Origin: Gemmatimonadota bacterium
Lineage (GTDB): Bacteria > Gemmatimonadota > Gemmatimonadetes > Gemmatimonadales > Gemmatimonadaceae
Direction of reading: 5' to 3'
Assembly (NCBI GenBank): GCA_016719105.1
Contig: JADKAQ010000023.1
Span: forward strand, 1 to 64,000
Length of the DNA stretch: 64,000 nucleotides
The notes beneath the pieces are model-generated. The model worked only from the letters and a program-made list of their open reading frames with translations. It was not told where the DNA came from and made no database searches. The position numbers were made by a program, and so were the translations under genes. Position 1 is the stretch's first letter. Every line of letters begins with the position of its first letter. Shown here piece by piece: positions 43,958-53,386 of the stretch.

Positions 43958-45145
43958 ATGTCCGCCACCGTCGCCTCGCACCCTGTGACTGACTCGCTGC
44001 TCCCGGTATACAAGCGCGCCCCGATGGAGTTCGTGCGCGGCGAAGGGGTCGATCTCATCGACGCCGATGGCAAGCGATACCTCGACTTCACCAGCGGGAT
44101 CGCGGTGAACGCGTTGGGCTATGGCGACGTGGCCCTCGTGGAGGTCATGAAGCGCGCCGCCGAAGGGTTGATTCACACGTCGAACCTCTTCCGCACGGCA
44201 CCGGGTGAGCAGCTGGCGGACAAGCTGGTCGCGTCGTCCTTCGCCGACCGCGTCTTCTTCTGCAATTCGGGGGCGGAGGCGAACGAAGGGGCCTTCAAGT
44301 TCGCGCGACGCTGGGCGCGCAACATCGGCGGGCCGGCCAAGCATGAGATCTTCTCGTTGCGCGGTGCCTTCCACGGGCGCCTCTTCGCCAGCGTCGCCGC
44401 CACGGATCGCCCGCAGTACCGGATGCCCTTCCGTCCGTTGGCCGGGGGGATCTCGATTCTCGAACGCGACCTCGACGACCTCGACATCTCGCTCAGTTCC
44501 GAGACGACGGCCGCGCTGATCCTCGAGCCGATCCAGGGCGAAGGCGGCGTGCGCGTCCTCGAGCCCGAGTTCGTACGCGCGGTGCGCCAGCTGACGACGG
44601 AACGCCGCATCGCGCTGATCTTCGACGAGATCCAGTGCGGGCTGGGACGCACCGGTCACCTCTTCGCCTACGAACGTCTGGGCGTCACGCCCGACCTGCT
44701 CACGTTGGCCAAGCCGATCGCCGCCGGGCTCCCCATGGGGGCAATCCTCGCGACCGAGGACGTCGCGTCGGCGATGCAGCCCGGCGACCACGGGACGACC
44801 TTCGGGGGGGGGCCCTTCGTGGCGTCGGTGGCGTCGCACGTCTTCGATCGCCTCTCCGATCCGCAGATGCTCTCGCATGTGCGCGAGTCGGGGACCTGGT
44901 TCGCCGACCAGCTGCACGGTATCGCGTCCCGCACACAGAAGATCCGCGCGATCCGCGGGGCGGGGCTCATGTGGGGCTTCGACGCCGTCGATCCGGCGGC
45001 CGAGATCATCGGTCGCGCGCGCGAAGCGGGACTCCTCCTGGTGTCGGCGGGAGAGCACACGATCCGCATCCTCCCGCCGTTGGTCATCACACGTGACGAG
45101 CTCGGGCGCGGCCTGGCCGTGCTCGAGCAGGTACTCAGCGCCTAA
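43958..45145 (+). CDS. argD: Acetylornithine aminotransferase
   Basis: This is a class-III PLP aminotransferase of 395 aa making N-acetylornithine. It shows DFTSGIAVNALGYG, FFCNSGAEANEGAFKFAR, ILEPIQGEGGV, LIFDEIQCGLGRTG and the PLP lysine in LLTLAKPIAAGLPMGA. ATG 43958 begins the conserved protein. The stop TAA lies inside a GCCTAACG octamer. It may also serve lysine synthesis as succinyl-DAP aminotransferase, as in relatives. argJ, argE and argF are not in the window. Confidence 0.93.
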   Translation: MSATVASHPVTDSLLPVYKRAPMEFVRGEGVDLIDADGKRYLDFTSGIAVNALGYGDVALVEVMKRAAEGLIHTSNLFRTAPGEQLADKLVASSFADRVFFCNSGAEANEGAFKFARRWARNIGGPAKHEIFSLRGAFHGRLFASVAATDRPQYRMPFRPLAGGISILERDLDDLDISLSSETTAALILEPIQGEGGVRVLEPEFVRAVRQLTTERRIALIFDEIQCGLGRTGHLFAYERLGVTPDLLTLAKPIAAGLPMGAILATEDVASAMQPGDHGTTFGGGPFVASVASHVFDRLSDPQMLSHVRESGTWFADQLHGIASRTQKIRAIRGAGLMWGFDAVDPAAEIIGRAREAGLLLVSAGEHTIRILPPLVITRDELGRGLAVLEQVLSA

Positions 45146-45251
45146 CGCACGCGGCCGCTACCTGCGGCATTCGGCGACACCACGGGGCGCGGCCACAACG
45201 GCTGCGCCCCGTGCTGCGTCTCGTGGCGCATTGGCACTCCACGCCACACGG

Positions 45252-45896
45252 CTAGAAGACGACGCCGATCGCGAGCGGGATGGTCCGCACGCCGCTGAAC
45301 GCCACGCGTTCCTCGTCGAGGGAGAGCGCATGCAGGCGCGCCTCCACGAACGCTTCCACTCGGCCGACGCGGAAGCGCACCCCTGCTCCGCCGTTGTAGG
45401 CGAGGGCCGTCTGGTTCACGTCGCGGTCACGCGAGGCGGCGAGGGTGTTGATGCGCGTCGCACCGACCCCGCCCACCAGGTACGCCCCGCGCGCCAGCGG
45501 GAGCTCCAGGTTGGCCAGCAACGAGAGCAGCGTCGAGGCACCGACTGCGTCGCTTCCATCGCCCGGCACGACGCGCGCTCCCGCCGTGCGCGACATCGCC
45601 AGCGCCGCCGGACTCATGGCCAGCGGAACGACCGTCCCCACCCCATCCTTGAGGCCGAAGCGACCGACGCCCAGTTCGGGGCGCAGGCGCACCCCCTCGC
45701 CCGCGAGGCGAATGAGGAGCGACACGGCGCCATGCACGCCGACGGTGTGGTCATCCCCGAAGGCGCCCGCAGGAATCGCGGCGCCACCAGAGGCGACGAC
45801 CGCCATCGGGCGCGCGGGTGCCTGCGACCACGAGCGGGTGGGCAGCGCTGCAAGCACGAGCACGGCTGCGGCGACGGAGGGCAATGGACGACGCAT
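45252..45896 (-). CDS. Outer-membrane beta-barrel-like protein, unknown function
   Basis: This is an exported protein of 214 aa. The signal peptide (AAAVLVLAALPTRSWSQ) is followed by alternating hydrophobic/polar strands (VHGAVSLLIRLAGEGVRLRPELGVGRFG, GAYLVGGVGATRI, GVRFRVGRVEAFVEARLHAL) and a C-terminal Phe (IPLAIGVVF), typical of small porin-like barrels. It is convergent with argD and divergent from the phosphatase gene. Confidence 0.65.
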   Translation of the reverse strand: MRRPLPSVAAAVLVLAALPTRSWSQAPARPMAVVASGGAAIPAGAFGDDHTVGVHGAVSLLIRLAGEGVRLRPELGVGRFGLKDGVGTVVPLAMSPAALAMSRTAGARVVPGDGSDAVGASTLLSLLANLELPLARGAYLVGGVGATRINTLAASRDRDVNQTALAYNGGAGVRFRVGRVEAFVEARLHALSLDEERVAFSGVRTIPLAIGVVF

Positions 45897-46047
45897 GGGG
45901 CGGGCGGTGCGAGCCGAAGAGGTGGCGATCTCGATACAGTCTCAACGCGCGCCGGTGTGTCGCGCGTTGCAGAATGTACGGGACCCCGGCCGGACCGCAC
46001 CACGGCGCGGGTGTAGATTCCCGTCGATCCTCACTCCCCGATTGTTG

Positions 46048-47640
46048 ATGCGCCGCTCTCTCCTCGCGTTCACGGTTGCACCGCTCGTCCTCACGGCGTG
46101 TGGCGCGTCGGCGCAACCGCGCGCCACGCTCCCGCGCACGCGGCTGGTGGTCCACCTGTCGGTGGACCAGCTGCGCCCGGACTACCTCGACCTCTACCGC
46201 GCGCAGTTCACGGGTGGACTGGCCAGGCTCCTCAAGAGTGGCGCGTACTTTCCCAACGGATTCCAGGACCACGGCATCACCGAGACCGCGCCCGGGCATT
46301 CGACGATGATGTCGGGGCGGTTTCCCCGCAGCACGGGCATCGTGGCGAACGACGCCGGGGTGCTCGACATCCAGTTTCCGCTCATCGGTACGACCGGTGA
46401 CCCGGCCTCTCCGTACCGCTTCCGTGGCACGGTGCTCGGCGACTGGATGCGCTTTGCGAATCCGCGGGCGCGACTGCTCTCCGTGTCGCGCAAGGATCGT
46501 GCGGCGATCCTGCCGTTAGGCAGGGCGAAAGGGGAGGCCTACTGGTACGCGCCGAAGAGCGCGATGTTCACCACCAGTCGCTGGTACGCCGACACGCTCC
46601 CCTCGTGGGTCCAGCAGTTCAACGCGCGTCGCCTGCCGCAATCGTATGCGGGGAAGACCTGGGAGCTGCTCCTCCCCGCCACGTCGTACGCCGAGGCCGA
46701 CTCCGTGGCCGTCGAGTCGCATGGAAAGGGCTTCACCTTCCCGCATCGCGTCCCCGACGACGCGGGCGCCCTCGGGGAAGCACTGAAGGACTTTCCCATG
46801 ATGGACGACATCACGTTGCAGCTGGCGCTGGAGGGCGTCCGGGTGCGTGAGTTGGGCGCCGACTCCTCGCGCACGGACTTTCTCGCCGTCTCGCTGTCCA
46901 CCACCGATGCGGTCGGGCACAAGTACGGCCCCGATTCCCGCGAGTTGCACGACCACCTGCTCCGCGTCGATCGTTACCTCGGCACCTTTCTCGACTCCCT
47001 GTTCAGGCTGCGCGATTCGTCCTCGATCACCTTCTCGCTCACGGCCGACCACGGCGTGGCACCCTTCCCGGACGCATCCCTCGTCAGCAGGTACCGGAGT
47101 GCACCGGCGGGGCGGGTGATGCTCGCGTCCATCGTACGTCCCCTCTACGAGTCGCTCGCCAAGGCCGGGGTGGAAAGCGCCGGCTACCAGTGGGACGCTG
47201 GTGTCCTCTACCTGGACCCGGTCCACTTTGCACGCGCGCGCGTGAATCGCGACTCCGTGGCGCGTGCCTTTGCCCGTCGCGTGGCCAGCACCCCCGGCGT
47301 GATGCGCGCCGACGTCTACGCCGACCTCGTGAAGCGCGGAGCCGGTGCCGACGACATCACGCGTCGCTGGTTGCACATGTTTCCTGCCGACGTCCCGGTG
47401 GCGGTCGTCGTGACCCTCAAGCCGTTCTGGTACCTCGGGGCGGTGCAGGAGGCGAGTCACGGCACGCCGCACGACTACGACAGCCGCGTCCCCGTCCTCT
47501 TTTCCGGAGCGGGGGTGAAGCCCGGACGCTACGAGGACACGGTGCGTGTCGTCGACATTGCCCCCACGCTGGCGGCGATCCTCTCGCTACGCGCCATGGA
47601 AGTGCTCGATGGGCGTGTCCTGACGCGAGTGCTTCGTTAG
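46048..47640 (+). CDS. PafA-type alkaline phosphatase superfamily lipoprotein
   Basis: This is an exported phosphohydrolase of 530 aa (lipobox VLTACGAS). Metal and nucleophile sites of the alkaline-phosphatase/PDE superfamily are complete: HLSVDQLRPDYL (Asp), the Thr nucleophile in ITETAPGHSTMMSG, TTDAVGHKYGPDS (Asp, His), LTADHGVAPF (Asp-His) and ASHGTPHDYDSRVP (His). The Thr nucleophile with PGHST resembles PafA-type phosphate-irrepressible monoesterases. The stop is the TAG of a CGTTAGGC octamer. The Smr gene starts 3 bp later. Confidence 0.88.
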   Translation: MRRSLLAFTVAPLVLTACGASAQPRATLPRTRLVVHLSVDQLRPDYLDLYRAQFTGGLARLLKSGAYFPNGFQDHGITETAPGHSTMMSGRFPRSTGIVANDAGVLDIQFPLIGTTGDPASPYRFRGTVLGDWMRFANPRARLLSVSRKDRAAILPLGRAKGEAYWYAPKSAMFTTSRWYADTLPSWVQQFNARRLPQSYAGKTWELLLPATSYAEADSVAVESHGKGFTFPHRVPDDAGALGEALKDFPMMDDITLQLALEGVRVRELGADSSRTDFLAVSLSTTDAVGHKYGPDSRELHDHLLRVDRYLGTFLDSLFRLRDSSSITFSLTADHGVAPFPDASLVSRYRSAPAGRVMLASIVRPLYESLAKAGVESAGYQWDAGVLYLDPVHFARARVNRDSVARAFARRVASTPGVMRADVYADLVKRGAGADDITRRWLHMFPADVPVAVVVTLKPFWYLGAVQEASHGTPHDYDSRVPVLFSGAGVKPGRYEDTVRVVDIAPTLAAILSLRAMEVLDGRVLTRVLR

Positions 47641-47642
47641 GC

Positions 47643-48263
47643 GTGCGACGTCGCCCCGCCGTCCAGCAGGCCTTCGACGAGGCACGCTTCGGGACCACGC
47701 GCATCCTCAACGTGCGCGACGCGCTGTTGACGGGTGCCGAGGCCGTGCGCCGCGCCGACGGATGGCTGCGAGCCAAGCAGGTGGAGGTGGCCGATGAGGT
47801 GCTGATCATCACCGGGCGCGGCAACGGCAGCGTCGGGCAGATCGCGGTGGTGCGCGAAGAGGTGCGCACGCTCCTCAATCGCCTGCGGCGTGCCGGCGTG
47901 GTCGCCGAGATTCGTGAGCACACCCCCGGCTCGTTCGCCGTGCGACTGGCGCCGCTGCGCGCGCTCTTCGAGGCGCCGCCGCGCACGCGCGACGGACACG
48001 AGGGGCGGCAGCGCCACCCCACGCCCCCCAATCCGCAGTCGCTGGCCGGGTTGAGTGCCGAGACGCTCGATGCCCTGCGGCAGCTCGCGATGCTGTCATT
48101 GCACTCGTTAGGAATCCCGGCGCCTGAGGCTCGGTTCGTCCAGTCCGAGATGGAACGCGAGTTCTCGCTCCTCGCCCGCGCGATCGGCGGGCCGCTCGAC
48201 GAAGCCGCGCTCCGTGCCGCCGTCACGCGCGCCCTGCACGAGTACGAAGAAGCGGACAGTTGA
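47643..48263 (+). CDS. Smr-domain protein
   Basis: This is a 206-aa protein with an N-terminal Smr-like fold: DALLTGAEAVRRADGWL, then EVLIITGRGNGSVGQIAVVREEVRTLLNRL, which corresponds to the HGxGxG nucleic-acid-binding loop of MutS2 C-termini (here TGRGNGSVG). A C-terminal helical region of about 90 residues is unassigned. It starts with GTG 47643 immediately after the phosphatase stop. Nuclease or RNA-binding activity is possible; the His of the canonical loop is replaced by Thr. Confidence 0.7.
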   Translation: MRRRPAVQQAFDEARFGTTRILNVRDALLTGAEAVRRADGWLRAKQVEVADEVLIITGRGNGSVGQIAVVREEVRTLLNRLRRAGVVAEIREHTPGSFAVRLAPLRALFEAPPRTRDGHEGRQRHPTPPNPQSLAGLSAETLDALRQLAMLSLHSLGIPAPEARFVQSEMEREFSLLARAIGGPLDEAALRAAVTRALHEYEEADS

Positions 48264-48306
48264 TCCCGCCGGTGCGCGCCTGCCACCCCTCCCCGACCCA
48301 CCCCAC

Positions 48307-50412
48307 ATGACCATCCGTCGTCTCTTCGTCGCGCTCGCGCTGCTCGCAGCCCCGCTGGGGGCGCAGGGCGTCACTGGCTTCACGCGTGCCAATGGCGACC
48401 GCCAGCGGCAACTCGAGCGAGCCGCGGTCGCCGTGCCGGCCCCCGAGCGCGCCGCGACCCACTCGCGCGCGCTGTCGTCCGAGCCGCATGTCGCCGGGAC
48501 ACCGGCGCAGGCACGCACGCGCGACTACGTGATCGAGCAGATGAAACGACTCGGACTCGAGACGGAAGTTCGCGCCTACGACATCTGGATGCCGCACCCC
48601 ACCAGCGTGCGCGCCTGGCGTGTCGACGGGGCGGCGCAGGAGCTCGACCTGCGTGAAGGACCGATCGCCGGCGACACGACGTTAGGCACCCTCGGGGAGG
48701 TGCCGCCCATCAACGGGTACGCCGGCAGCGGCGACGTCACGGGCGAGGTCGTCTTCGTGAACTATGGGCTCATCGAGGACTACGCGCAGCTCGAGGCGAT
48801 GGGGGTCTCGGTGCGCGGGAAGATCGCCGTCGCCCGCTACGGGCGCTCGTTTCGCGGGATCAAGGCGCGCGAGGCGGAAAAGAACGGCGCCCTGGCGCTG
48901 GTCATCTACTCCGACCCGCAGGACGACGGCTATGCGCGCGGCGATGTCTATCCCGAGGGCCCCATGCGCCCGCCGCAAGGGATCCAGCGCGGCGGCGTGG
49001 CCAACGGCAACGGCGATCCCACCACGCCCGGATGGGCTAGCGTGGCCGGCGCCCGGCGCATTGCACCTGCCGAGGCCAACGTGCCGCACATCCCGGTCGT
49101 CCCGATCGGATACGGCAACGCGGCGCTCCTGCTCAAGGACCTGCGCGGGACGTCGATCCCCGCCGCATGGCAGGGCGGGCTGCCGTTCCGCTATCACGTG
49201 GGGCCGGGACCCGTGAGGGCGCGCATCGCCATCACGACCGACACCGCCACGCGCCCCCTCAAGACCATCTGGAACACGTACGGGATCATCCGCGGTCGCG
49301 AGCTGCCCGACGAAATGGTGATCATCGGTGGGCACCGCGACTCGTGGGGGCCTGGGGCCGCCGACAATGTGAGCGGAACCGTGAGTATCCTCGAGGCCGC
49401 GCGTGCGGTGCAGGAACAGGTGCAGCGCGGCCAACACCCGCGGCGCACCATCGTCTTCGCCACGTGGGACGCCGAGGAGTGGGGGCTGATCGGTTCCACG
49501 GAGTACGTGGAGGACGATTCGCTGCGCCTGATGCGTGGTGCGGTCGCCTACCTCAACCAGGACGTGTCCGCGCAGGGGAGTGCGTTCGGTGGAGGGGGAT
49601 CCCCAAGCATGCGCAGCATGCTGCGCGATGTGGCGCGCCAGATCGACGATCCTCGTGGTGGCAGCGTCTATGCACGCTGGCGCACCGCCGCCAACCTCGC
49701 GAGCGACACACTCGAACCGCCCATGGGCGATCCGGGGGGCGGCTCGGATTTCGCCGGCTTCTACAACCACCTGGGCATTCCCCACGCAGACTGGGGTTTT
49801 GGTGGCGGCGGCGGTGTGTATCACTCGATGTTCGACTCCTTCGCATGGATGAGCCGCTTCGGCGATCCGGGCTTCACCTACCATGCGATGGCCGCGCGCG
49901 TGGGCGCAGCGATGCTCCTGCGACTCGCCAACGCCGACGTGCTCCCGTACGACTACGTGGAGTATGCGCGCACCATGCGCCGCTACCTGCCGGCACTCGA
50001 TCGGGCCATTGCGGCTGCCGGCGGAGGCGTGGACGTCGCGTCGCTCGCCGCGGCCGTCGCCCAGATGGAAACGTCGGCACGGGCCTTCGCGAAGGCGCGC
50101 GATGCCGCGCTCGCCGGGACGCCGGCCCCCGCGGCCCTTCGCTCGGCCAACGGCGCACTCCTTGGCGTGGAGCGCGCGCTCACGCGTCCAGAGGGGCTGC
50201 GGTCGCGCCCGTGGTTTCGGAACCTCATCTATGCCGCCGATGAGGACAACGGCTACGCGACGATCGTCTTTCCGTCGGTGAACGAGGCGCTCCGCCGACG
50301 AGACCAGGCACTGGCGCGTACCGAGATGGCGGACCTCGCCGCCCGCTTCGGTGCCGCCAGCCGCAAGCTGGACGAAGCGCGGGCCGCACTGGAGGGCGCG
50401 ACGGGGAAGTAG
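48307..50412 (+). CDS. M28 family metallopeptidase (glutamate carboxypeptidase II-like)
   Basis: This is a secreted di-zinc aminopeptidase/carboxypeptidase of 701 aa with a signal peptide (ALALLAAPLGAQG). It has the PSMA layout: a protease-associated domain (GEVVFVNYGLIEDY, GKIAVARYGRSFRG) inserted before the M28 core, with zinc ligands in VIIGGHRDSWGPGAADN, TWDAEEWGLIGS, LNQDVS and GVYHSMFDSF. A C-terminal helical dimerisation domain follows. The probable role is hydrolysis of peptides outside the cytosol. Confidence 0.93.
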   Translation: MTIRRLFVALALLAAPLGAQGVTGFTRANGDRQRQLERAAVAVPAPERAATHSRALSSEPHVAGTPAQARTRDYVIEQMKRLGLETEVRAYDIWMPHPTSVRAWRVDGAAQELDLREGPIAGDTTLGTLGEVPPINGYAGSGDVTGEVVFVNYGLIEDYAQLEAMGVSVRGKIAVARYGRSFRGIKAREAEKNGALALVIYSDPQDDGYARGDVYPEGPMRPPQGIQRGGVANGNGDPTTPGWASVAGARRIAPAEANVPHIPVVPIGYGNAALLLKDLRGTSIPAAWQGGLPFRYHVGPGPVRARIAITTDTATRPLKTIWNTYGIIRGRELPDEMVIIGGHRDSWGPGAADNVSGTVSILEAARAVQEQVQRGQHPRRTIVFATWDAEEWGLIGSTEYVEDDSLRLMRGAVAYLNQDVSAQGSAFGGGGSPSMRSMLRDVARQIDDPRGGSVYARWRTAANLASDTLEPPMGDPGGGSDFAGFYNHLGIPHADWGFGGGGGVYHSMFDSFAWMSRFGDPGFTYHAMAARVGAAMLLRLANADVLPYDYVEYARTMRRYLPALDRAIAAAGGGVDVASLAAAVAQMETSARAFAKARDAALAGTPAPAALRSANGALLGVERALTRPEGLRSRPWFRNLIYAADEDNGYATIVFPSVNEALRRRDQALARTEMADLAARFGAASRKLDEARAALEGATGK

Positions 50413-50471
50413 CAGGATCTTCACGGCCACACGCCGTGGCGACGTGGTGGCGGAGGGCCTCCGCACCTGCC

Positions 50472-50505
50472 CGGGGCGAGCCAGTAGGCTCGCCCCGCGT
50501 TGTTT
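50472..50505 (+). terminator. Terminator between convergent genes
   Basis: CGGGGCGAGCC and GGCTCGCCCCG make a perfect 11-bp stem with an AGTA loop, then CGTTGTTT. It lies between the M28 gene and the leftward hydrogenase-like gene. Confidence 0.7.
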
Positions 50506-52687
50506 ACCAGGGAGCTGTGGGCGCTCGCCGAAAGACGACGGCTAGTGCGACGAGGAGCAGCACGACCACAAGCGTCGCCGCGATGAAGAACGTCAACGAG
50601 CCCATGAGGCGCGGTTCGCGGCGCGCGGGGACCTCGCGTGCCAGCACTCGGCTGGGGCGTTGCGCCTGCAGGCGCACGCGCGCGAGCACCTCCCGGTGCG
50701 GGTCGTCGCGCTGTGGGGCATCGCGCTGTGGGGGCGCCGCTGCGTGAGGCGGCATCGCGGTCAGCCCCGCTGTGGGCGCTTCTGCCACATCGGTCTCGAC
50801 CGCGGGTGCTCCATGGCCGGGTGTGCCGCCCGCGATCGTTGCGACCGGTGGGGCGACGCTCGTTTCTTCAGCGGGAAAATCCGTTGGCGCGTCGGCGATC
50901 GCAACGAGGACCGGCCCGACCCCCACGACGCCGATGGGGTCCACGTCGAGGGGTAAGCGCGAGGGTTCCACGGCTACGGCGAGTTCGGTCGACGCGCGTG
51001 CGGGAAGAGTGGGAATCGGCTCGACCACTACGTCCAGCGCGCGTTCCACCTCCAGATCGGGCATCGGCGTGCGCTCGTCTCCAAGCCGGCCTCCAACTGG
51101 CGTGTGCCGAATGTAGGCGCGCGGCAGCACCTTCCCTTCTCCGACGGTCGCCCGTGGATGCTGCCCGGAGCGTGAGAGATGGAACCAGTGCGGCGCGCTG
51201 CGCCGAGAGCGAGCCGCTGCGTCTTCGGGCTCTGGTACCGCCGACGCTTCCGCAGCTACGGGAATGTCAGCTGGCGCGTCGGTCGCTGGCGCGTCGGGTG
51301 GTAACGCGTCGGCCATGGAGGCGATGAGCGCGGCAACCGGTGCGGCAACCGGCATGGAAACGGTCCCGGCCACGATCGGCACTTCCGTCCTGCTACCGCC
51401 GGCACTTGGGCGCTCGCCTCGCGCGATGTCTGGCTCCGGTTGTGTCGGACGGAGCACCGGGGCGTCACCACGCAGGACGGCGGCGGTCGCCGCGGTCGGT
51501 GGCACGGCGGCCCGCAGGACTGGTCCTTCCCCGAGGTCCGCCAGGCCGGCGCCTACGCCTCGCGGCATTGGCAGTGGCGCCGGCATTGGCGTCGACGCGT
51601 GCCCTCGAGTGACCGCGGGCGCTGCTGCGATCGGCGGAGCCTGCCCCTCTGCCAGGGCCGATGTCTGCGCCATTGCGGCTGGCGGAGTGACCGCGATCCG
51701 TCGACGTTCGGCGCGTTGGCGCGCCTCGGCGATGGGGGACGCGCCGGGAAGCCGAATCGACTCGATGCGTCCTTCGCGCTCGATCGTGCGCTCGCTGGTG
51801 CGCTCGCTGGTGCCCTCGCTCGCACGTTCGTTCGCGCGTTCTGACCTCATCGCCGGCGGTGGCGGCTCGAGGGGGGCCATGTCGAGCGGCACCTCGACGT
51901 CGAGATCGAGAATCGGCGTGGGGGCGCGTGGCGGTTCGTACTGCAGGATCTCGTCCTGCCCCGACGGCCCCCAGTGCTCGCCGGTCGCCGCGCCGCCGCA
52001 GCAGGTGCAGCCGAGACGCGATGACAGATCGATGAGGATGTTCTCGCGACTGAGCAGGTGCTCGGCGAGTTCGGTCGAGAACTCCTCGTCGGTGATCGTC
52101 ACGAGGCGCCGCTCGGGGGCGCGCGTCTCCAGGGCCTTGGGCGCCGGACAACCGCCGGGCAACGAGAAGAACCGGCGACGATCGGGAGGAATAACCGAGT
52201 CGAACACCGCGGGCTGCCTGGCGAGCGAGATCCCGCGGTTCACGAGGAGGCGAAGAAAGTCCTGCGCCGAGACCCGGGTGTCGATCGACAGATCACGCGC
52301 GCCGGGGCAGCCGCCGATCATCGTGATGCGCAGCGCGACGTCCGGCTGCAGTGCGCGCAGATAGCGCGCCGTGGCGACGGACGGTGCCACGAGCGAGATC
52401 ATGTACGGCGCCAGTTCACTACCCGCGGAAAGCAGGCGCGCGCGGAGCGACGGACAGGCGCAATAGATCGCCGGAACGCTCCCGCGCGCCGCGATCACTC
52501 GCAAGGCATGTTCCGCCAACGCCTCCTCACCCCAGCTGACGGGCACGACCAAGTCGTACCCACACGCGAGAATCGCGTGGGCCAGTTGCAGGGGACGCGC
52601 GGGGAGCGCAGCGAGGACGGCGTCGTTGCCGACGATCGCGACCTCGTACGGTCGCGTCGGGCTGTCGGCCGTGGGGCGGGGCGACAT
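50504..52687 (-). CDS. Tail-anchored [FeFe]-hydrogenase-like protein
   Basis: This protein of 727 aa has three parts. Residues about 14-240 match the H-domain of [FeFe]-hydrogenase large subunits in order: LQLAHAILACGYDLVV, the L1-like IYCACPSLRARLL with SELAPYMISLVAPSVATARYL, the L2-like ITMIGGCPGARD, VSAQDFLRLLVNRGISL, and an L3-like cluster LGCTCCGGAA. Cys78 aligns with the L1 cluster ligand, while the preceding proton-relay Cys of true hydrogenases is Ala77. The conserved Lys after the L2 Cys is absent. Residues 250-690 are a disordered Pro/Ala/Arg linker with SER-type repeats. Residues about 697-719 form a C-terminal membrane anchor. It is probably a cytosol-facing Fe-S sensor or redox protein rather than a hydrogenase. 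No maturase genes are near. Confidence 0.7.
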   Translation of the reverse strand: MSPRPTADSPTRPYEVAIVGNDAVLAALPARPLQLAHAILACGYDLVVPVSWGEEALAEHALRVIAARGSVPAIYCACPSLRARLLSAGSELAPYMISLVAPSVATARYLRALQPDVALRITMIGGCPGARDLSIDTRVSAQDFLRLLVNRGISLARQPAVFDSVIPPDRRRFFSLPGGCPAPKALETRAPERRLVTITDEEFSTELAEHLLSRENILIDLSSRLGCTCCGGAATGEHWGPSGQDEILQYEPPRAPTPILDLDVEVPLDMAPLEPPPPAMRSERANERASEGTSERTSERTIEREGRIESIRLPGASPIAEARQRAERRRIAVTPPAAMAQTSALAEGQAPPIAAAPAVTRGHASTPMPAPLPMPRGVGAGLADLGEGPVLRAAVPPTAATAAVLRGDAPVLRPTQPEPDIARGERPSAGGSRTEVPIVAGTVSMPVAAPVAALIASMADALPPDAPATDAPADIPVAAEASAVPEPEDAAARSRRSAPHWFHLSRSGQHPRATVGEGKVLPRAYIRHTPVGGRLGDERTPMPDLEVERALDVVVEPIPTLPARASTELAVAVEPSRLPLDVDPIGVVGVGPVLVAIADAPTDFPAEETSVAPPVATIAGGTPGHGAPAVETDVAEAPTAGLTAMPPHAAAPPQRDAPQRDDPHREVLARVRLQAQRPSRVLAREVPARREPRLMGSLTFFIAATLVVVLLLVALAVVFRRAPTAPW

Positions 52688-52942
52688 CGAGGCGGGAGGG
52701 AGCTGCTAGACGAGCTCAGCGATTGCTGAAAGCAATGAGAAAATGCAGAGCCTGTCCAGACAAGTCGCCCGGTATATTCTGCCCAGCTCGCCAGCAGGAG
52801 CGGGCGGGAATCCCCATCGAGTGTGAGAGCGTGGGAGTCGGTGTGCCCCGATCGTGAGGGGCGGGCCACGGGGGCAAGTGTGACAAGAGCATGTAACGTA
52901 ACGCTTTACGAGGAACTTCTCTCCTTCCGTTTGCAACCCGCG

Positions 52943-53386
52943 ATGCGCGATCCAATCAATCCGTCCGGCCAGAACACGCCGGGCGCAGAGAAGTCACCAA
53001 TCTCTTCGGGCGCCTCCGCCGACGGTGCGGGGGATTCGTCCGCGCCATCCACCACGGGATGGACCGGGGTACGCCCGTTGCACCCGGCGGTCCTCGCCTC
53101 GCGGCTTGCCGATGGCGAAAGGATCACAATCGTCGACGTTCGCGAACCGTGGGAATGGGAGACGGCGCGCCTCGACGGCGCGCGCCACATTCCGCTTGGC
53201 GAGTTTGCCCAGGCGATTGGGTCGCTCGAGCGCGAGGACGAGATCGTGGTCTACTGTCATCACGGCGTTCGCTCGCTTGCCGCTGCCAGGTACCTGGCCG
53301 ACCAGGGCTTCACGCGGCTCTGGAACCTGTCGGGAGGAATCGATCGCTACTCGCGCGAGGTCGACCCGGCCATCCCGCAGTACTGA
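52943..53386 (+). CDS. Single-domain rhodanese-like protein
   Basis: This is a 147-aa protein with a disordered Ser/Pro-rich N-terminus of about 45 residues and one rhodanese domain: ITIVDVREPWEWETARLDGARHIP and the catalytic loop VVYCHHGVRSLAAARYL with its Cys, then WNLSGGIDRYS. It is probably a sulfurtransferase or persulfide carrier. ATG 52943 was chosen; an in-frame ATG at 52823 would add 40 unconserved residues. A TATATT -10-like box is at 52773-52778. Confidence 0.85.
   Translation: MRDPINPSGQNTPGAEKSPISSGASADGAGDSSAPSTTGWTGVRPLHPAVLASRLADGERITIVDVREPWEWETARLDGARHIPLGEFAQAIGSLEREDEIVVYCHHGVRSLAAARYLADQGFTRLWNLSGGIDRYSREVDPAIPQY

Noticed and set aside
48682..50466. 594-codon frame opposite the M28 peptidase
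   Set aside because: It is a shadow of an M28 gene with intact zinc ligands.
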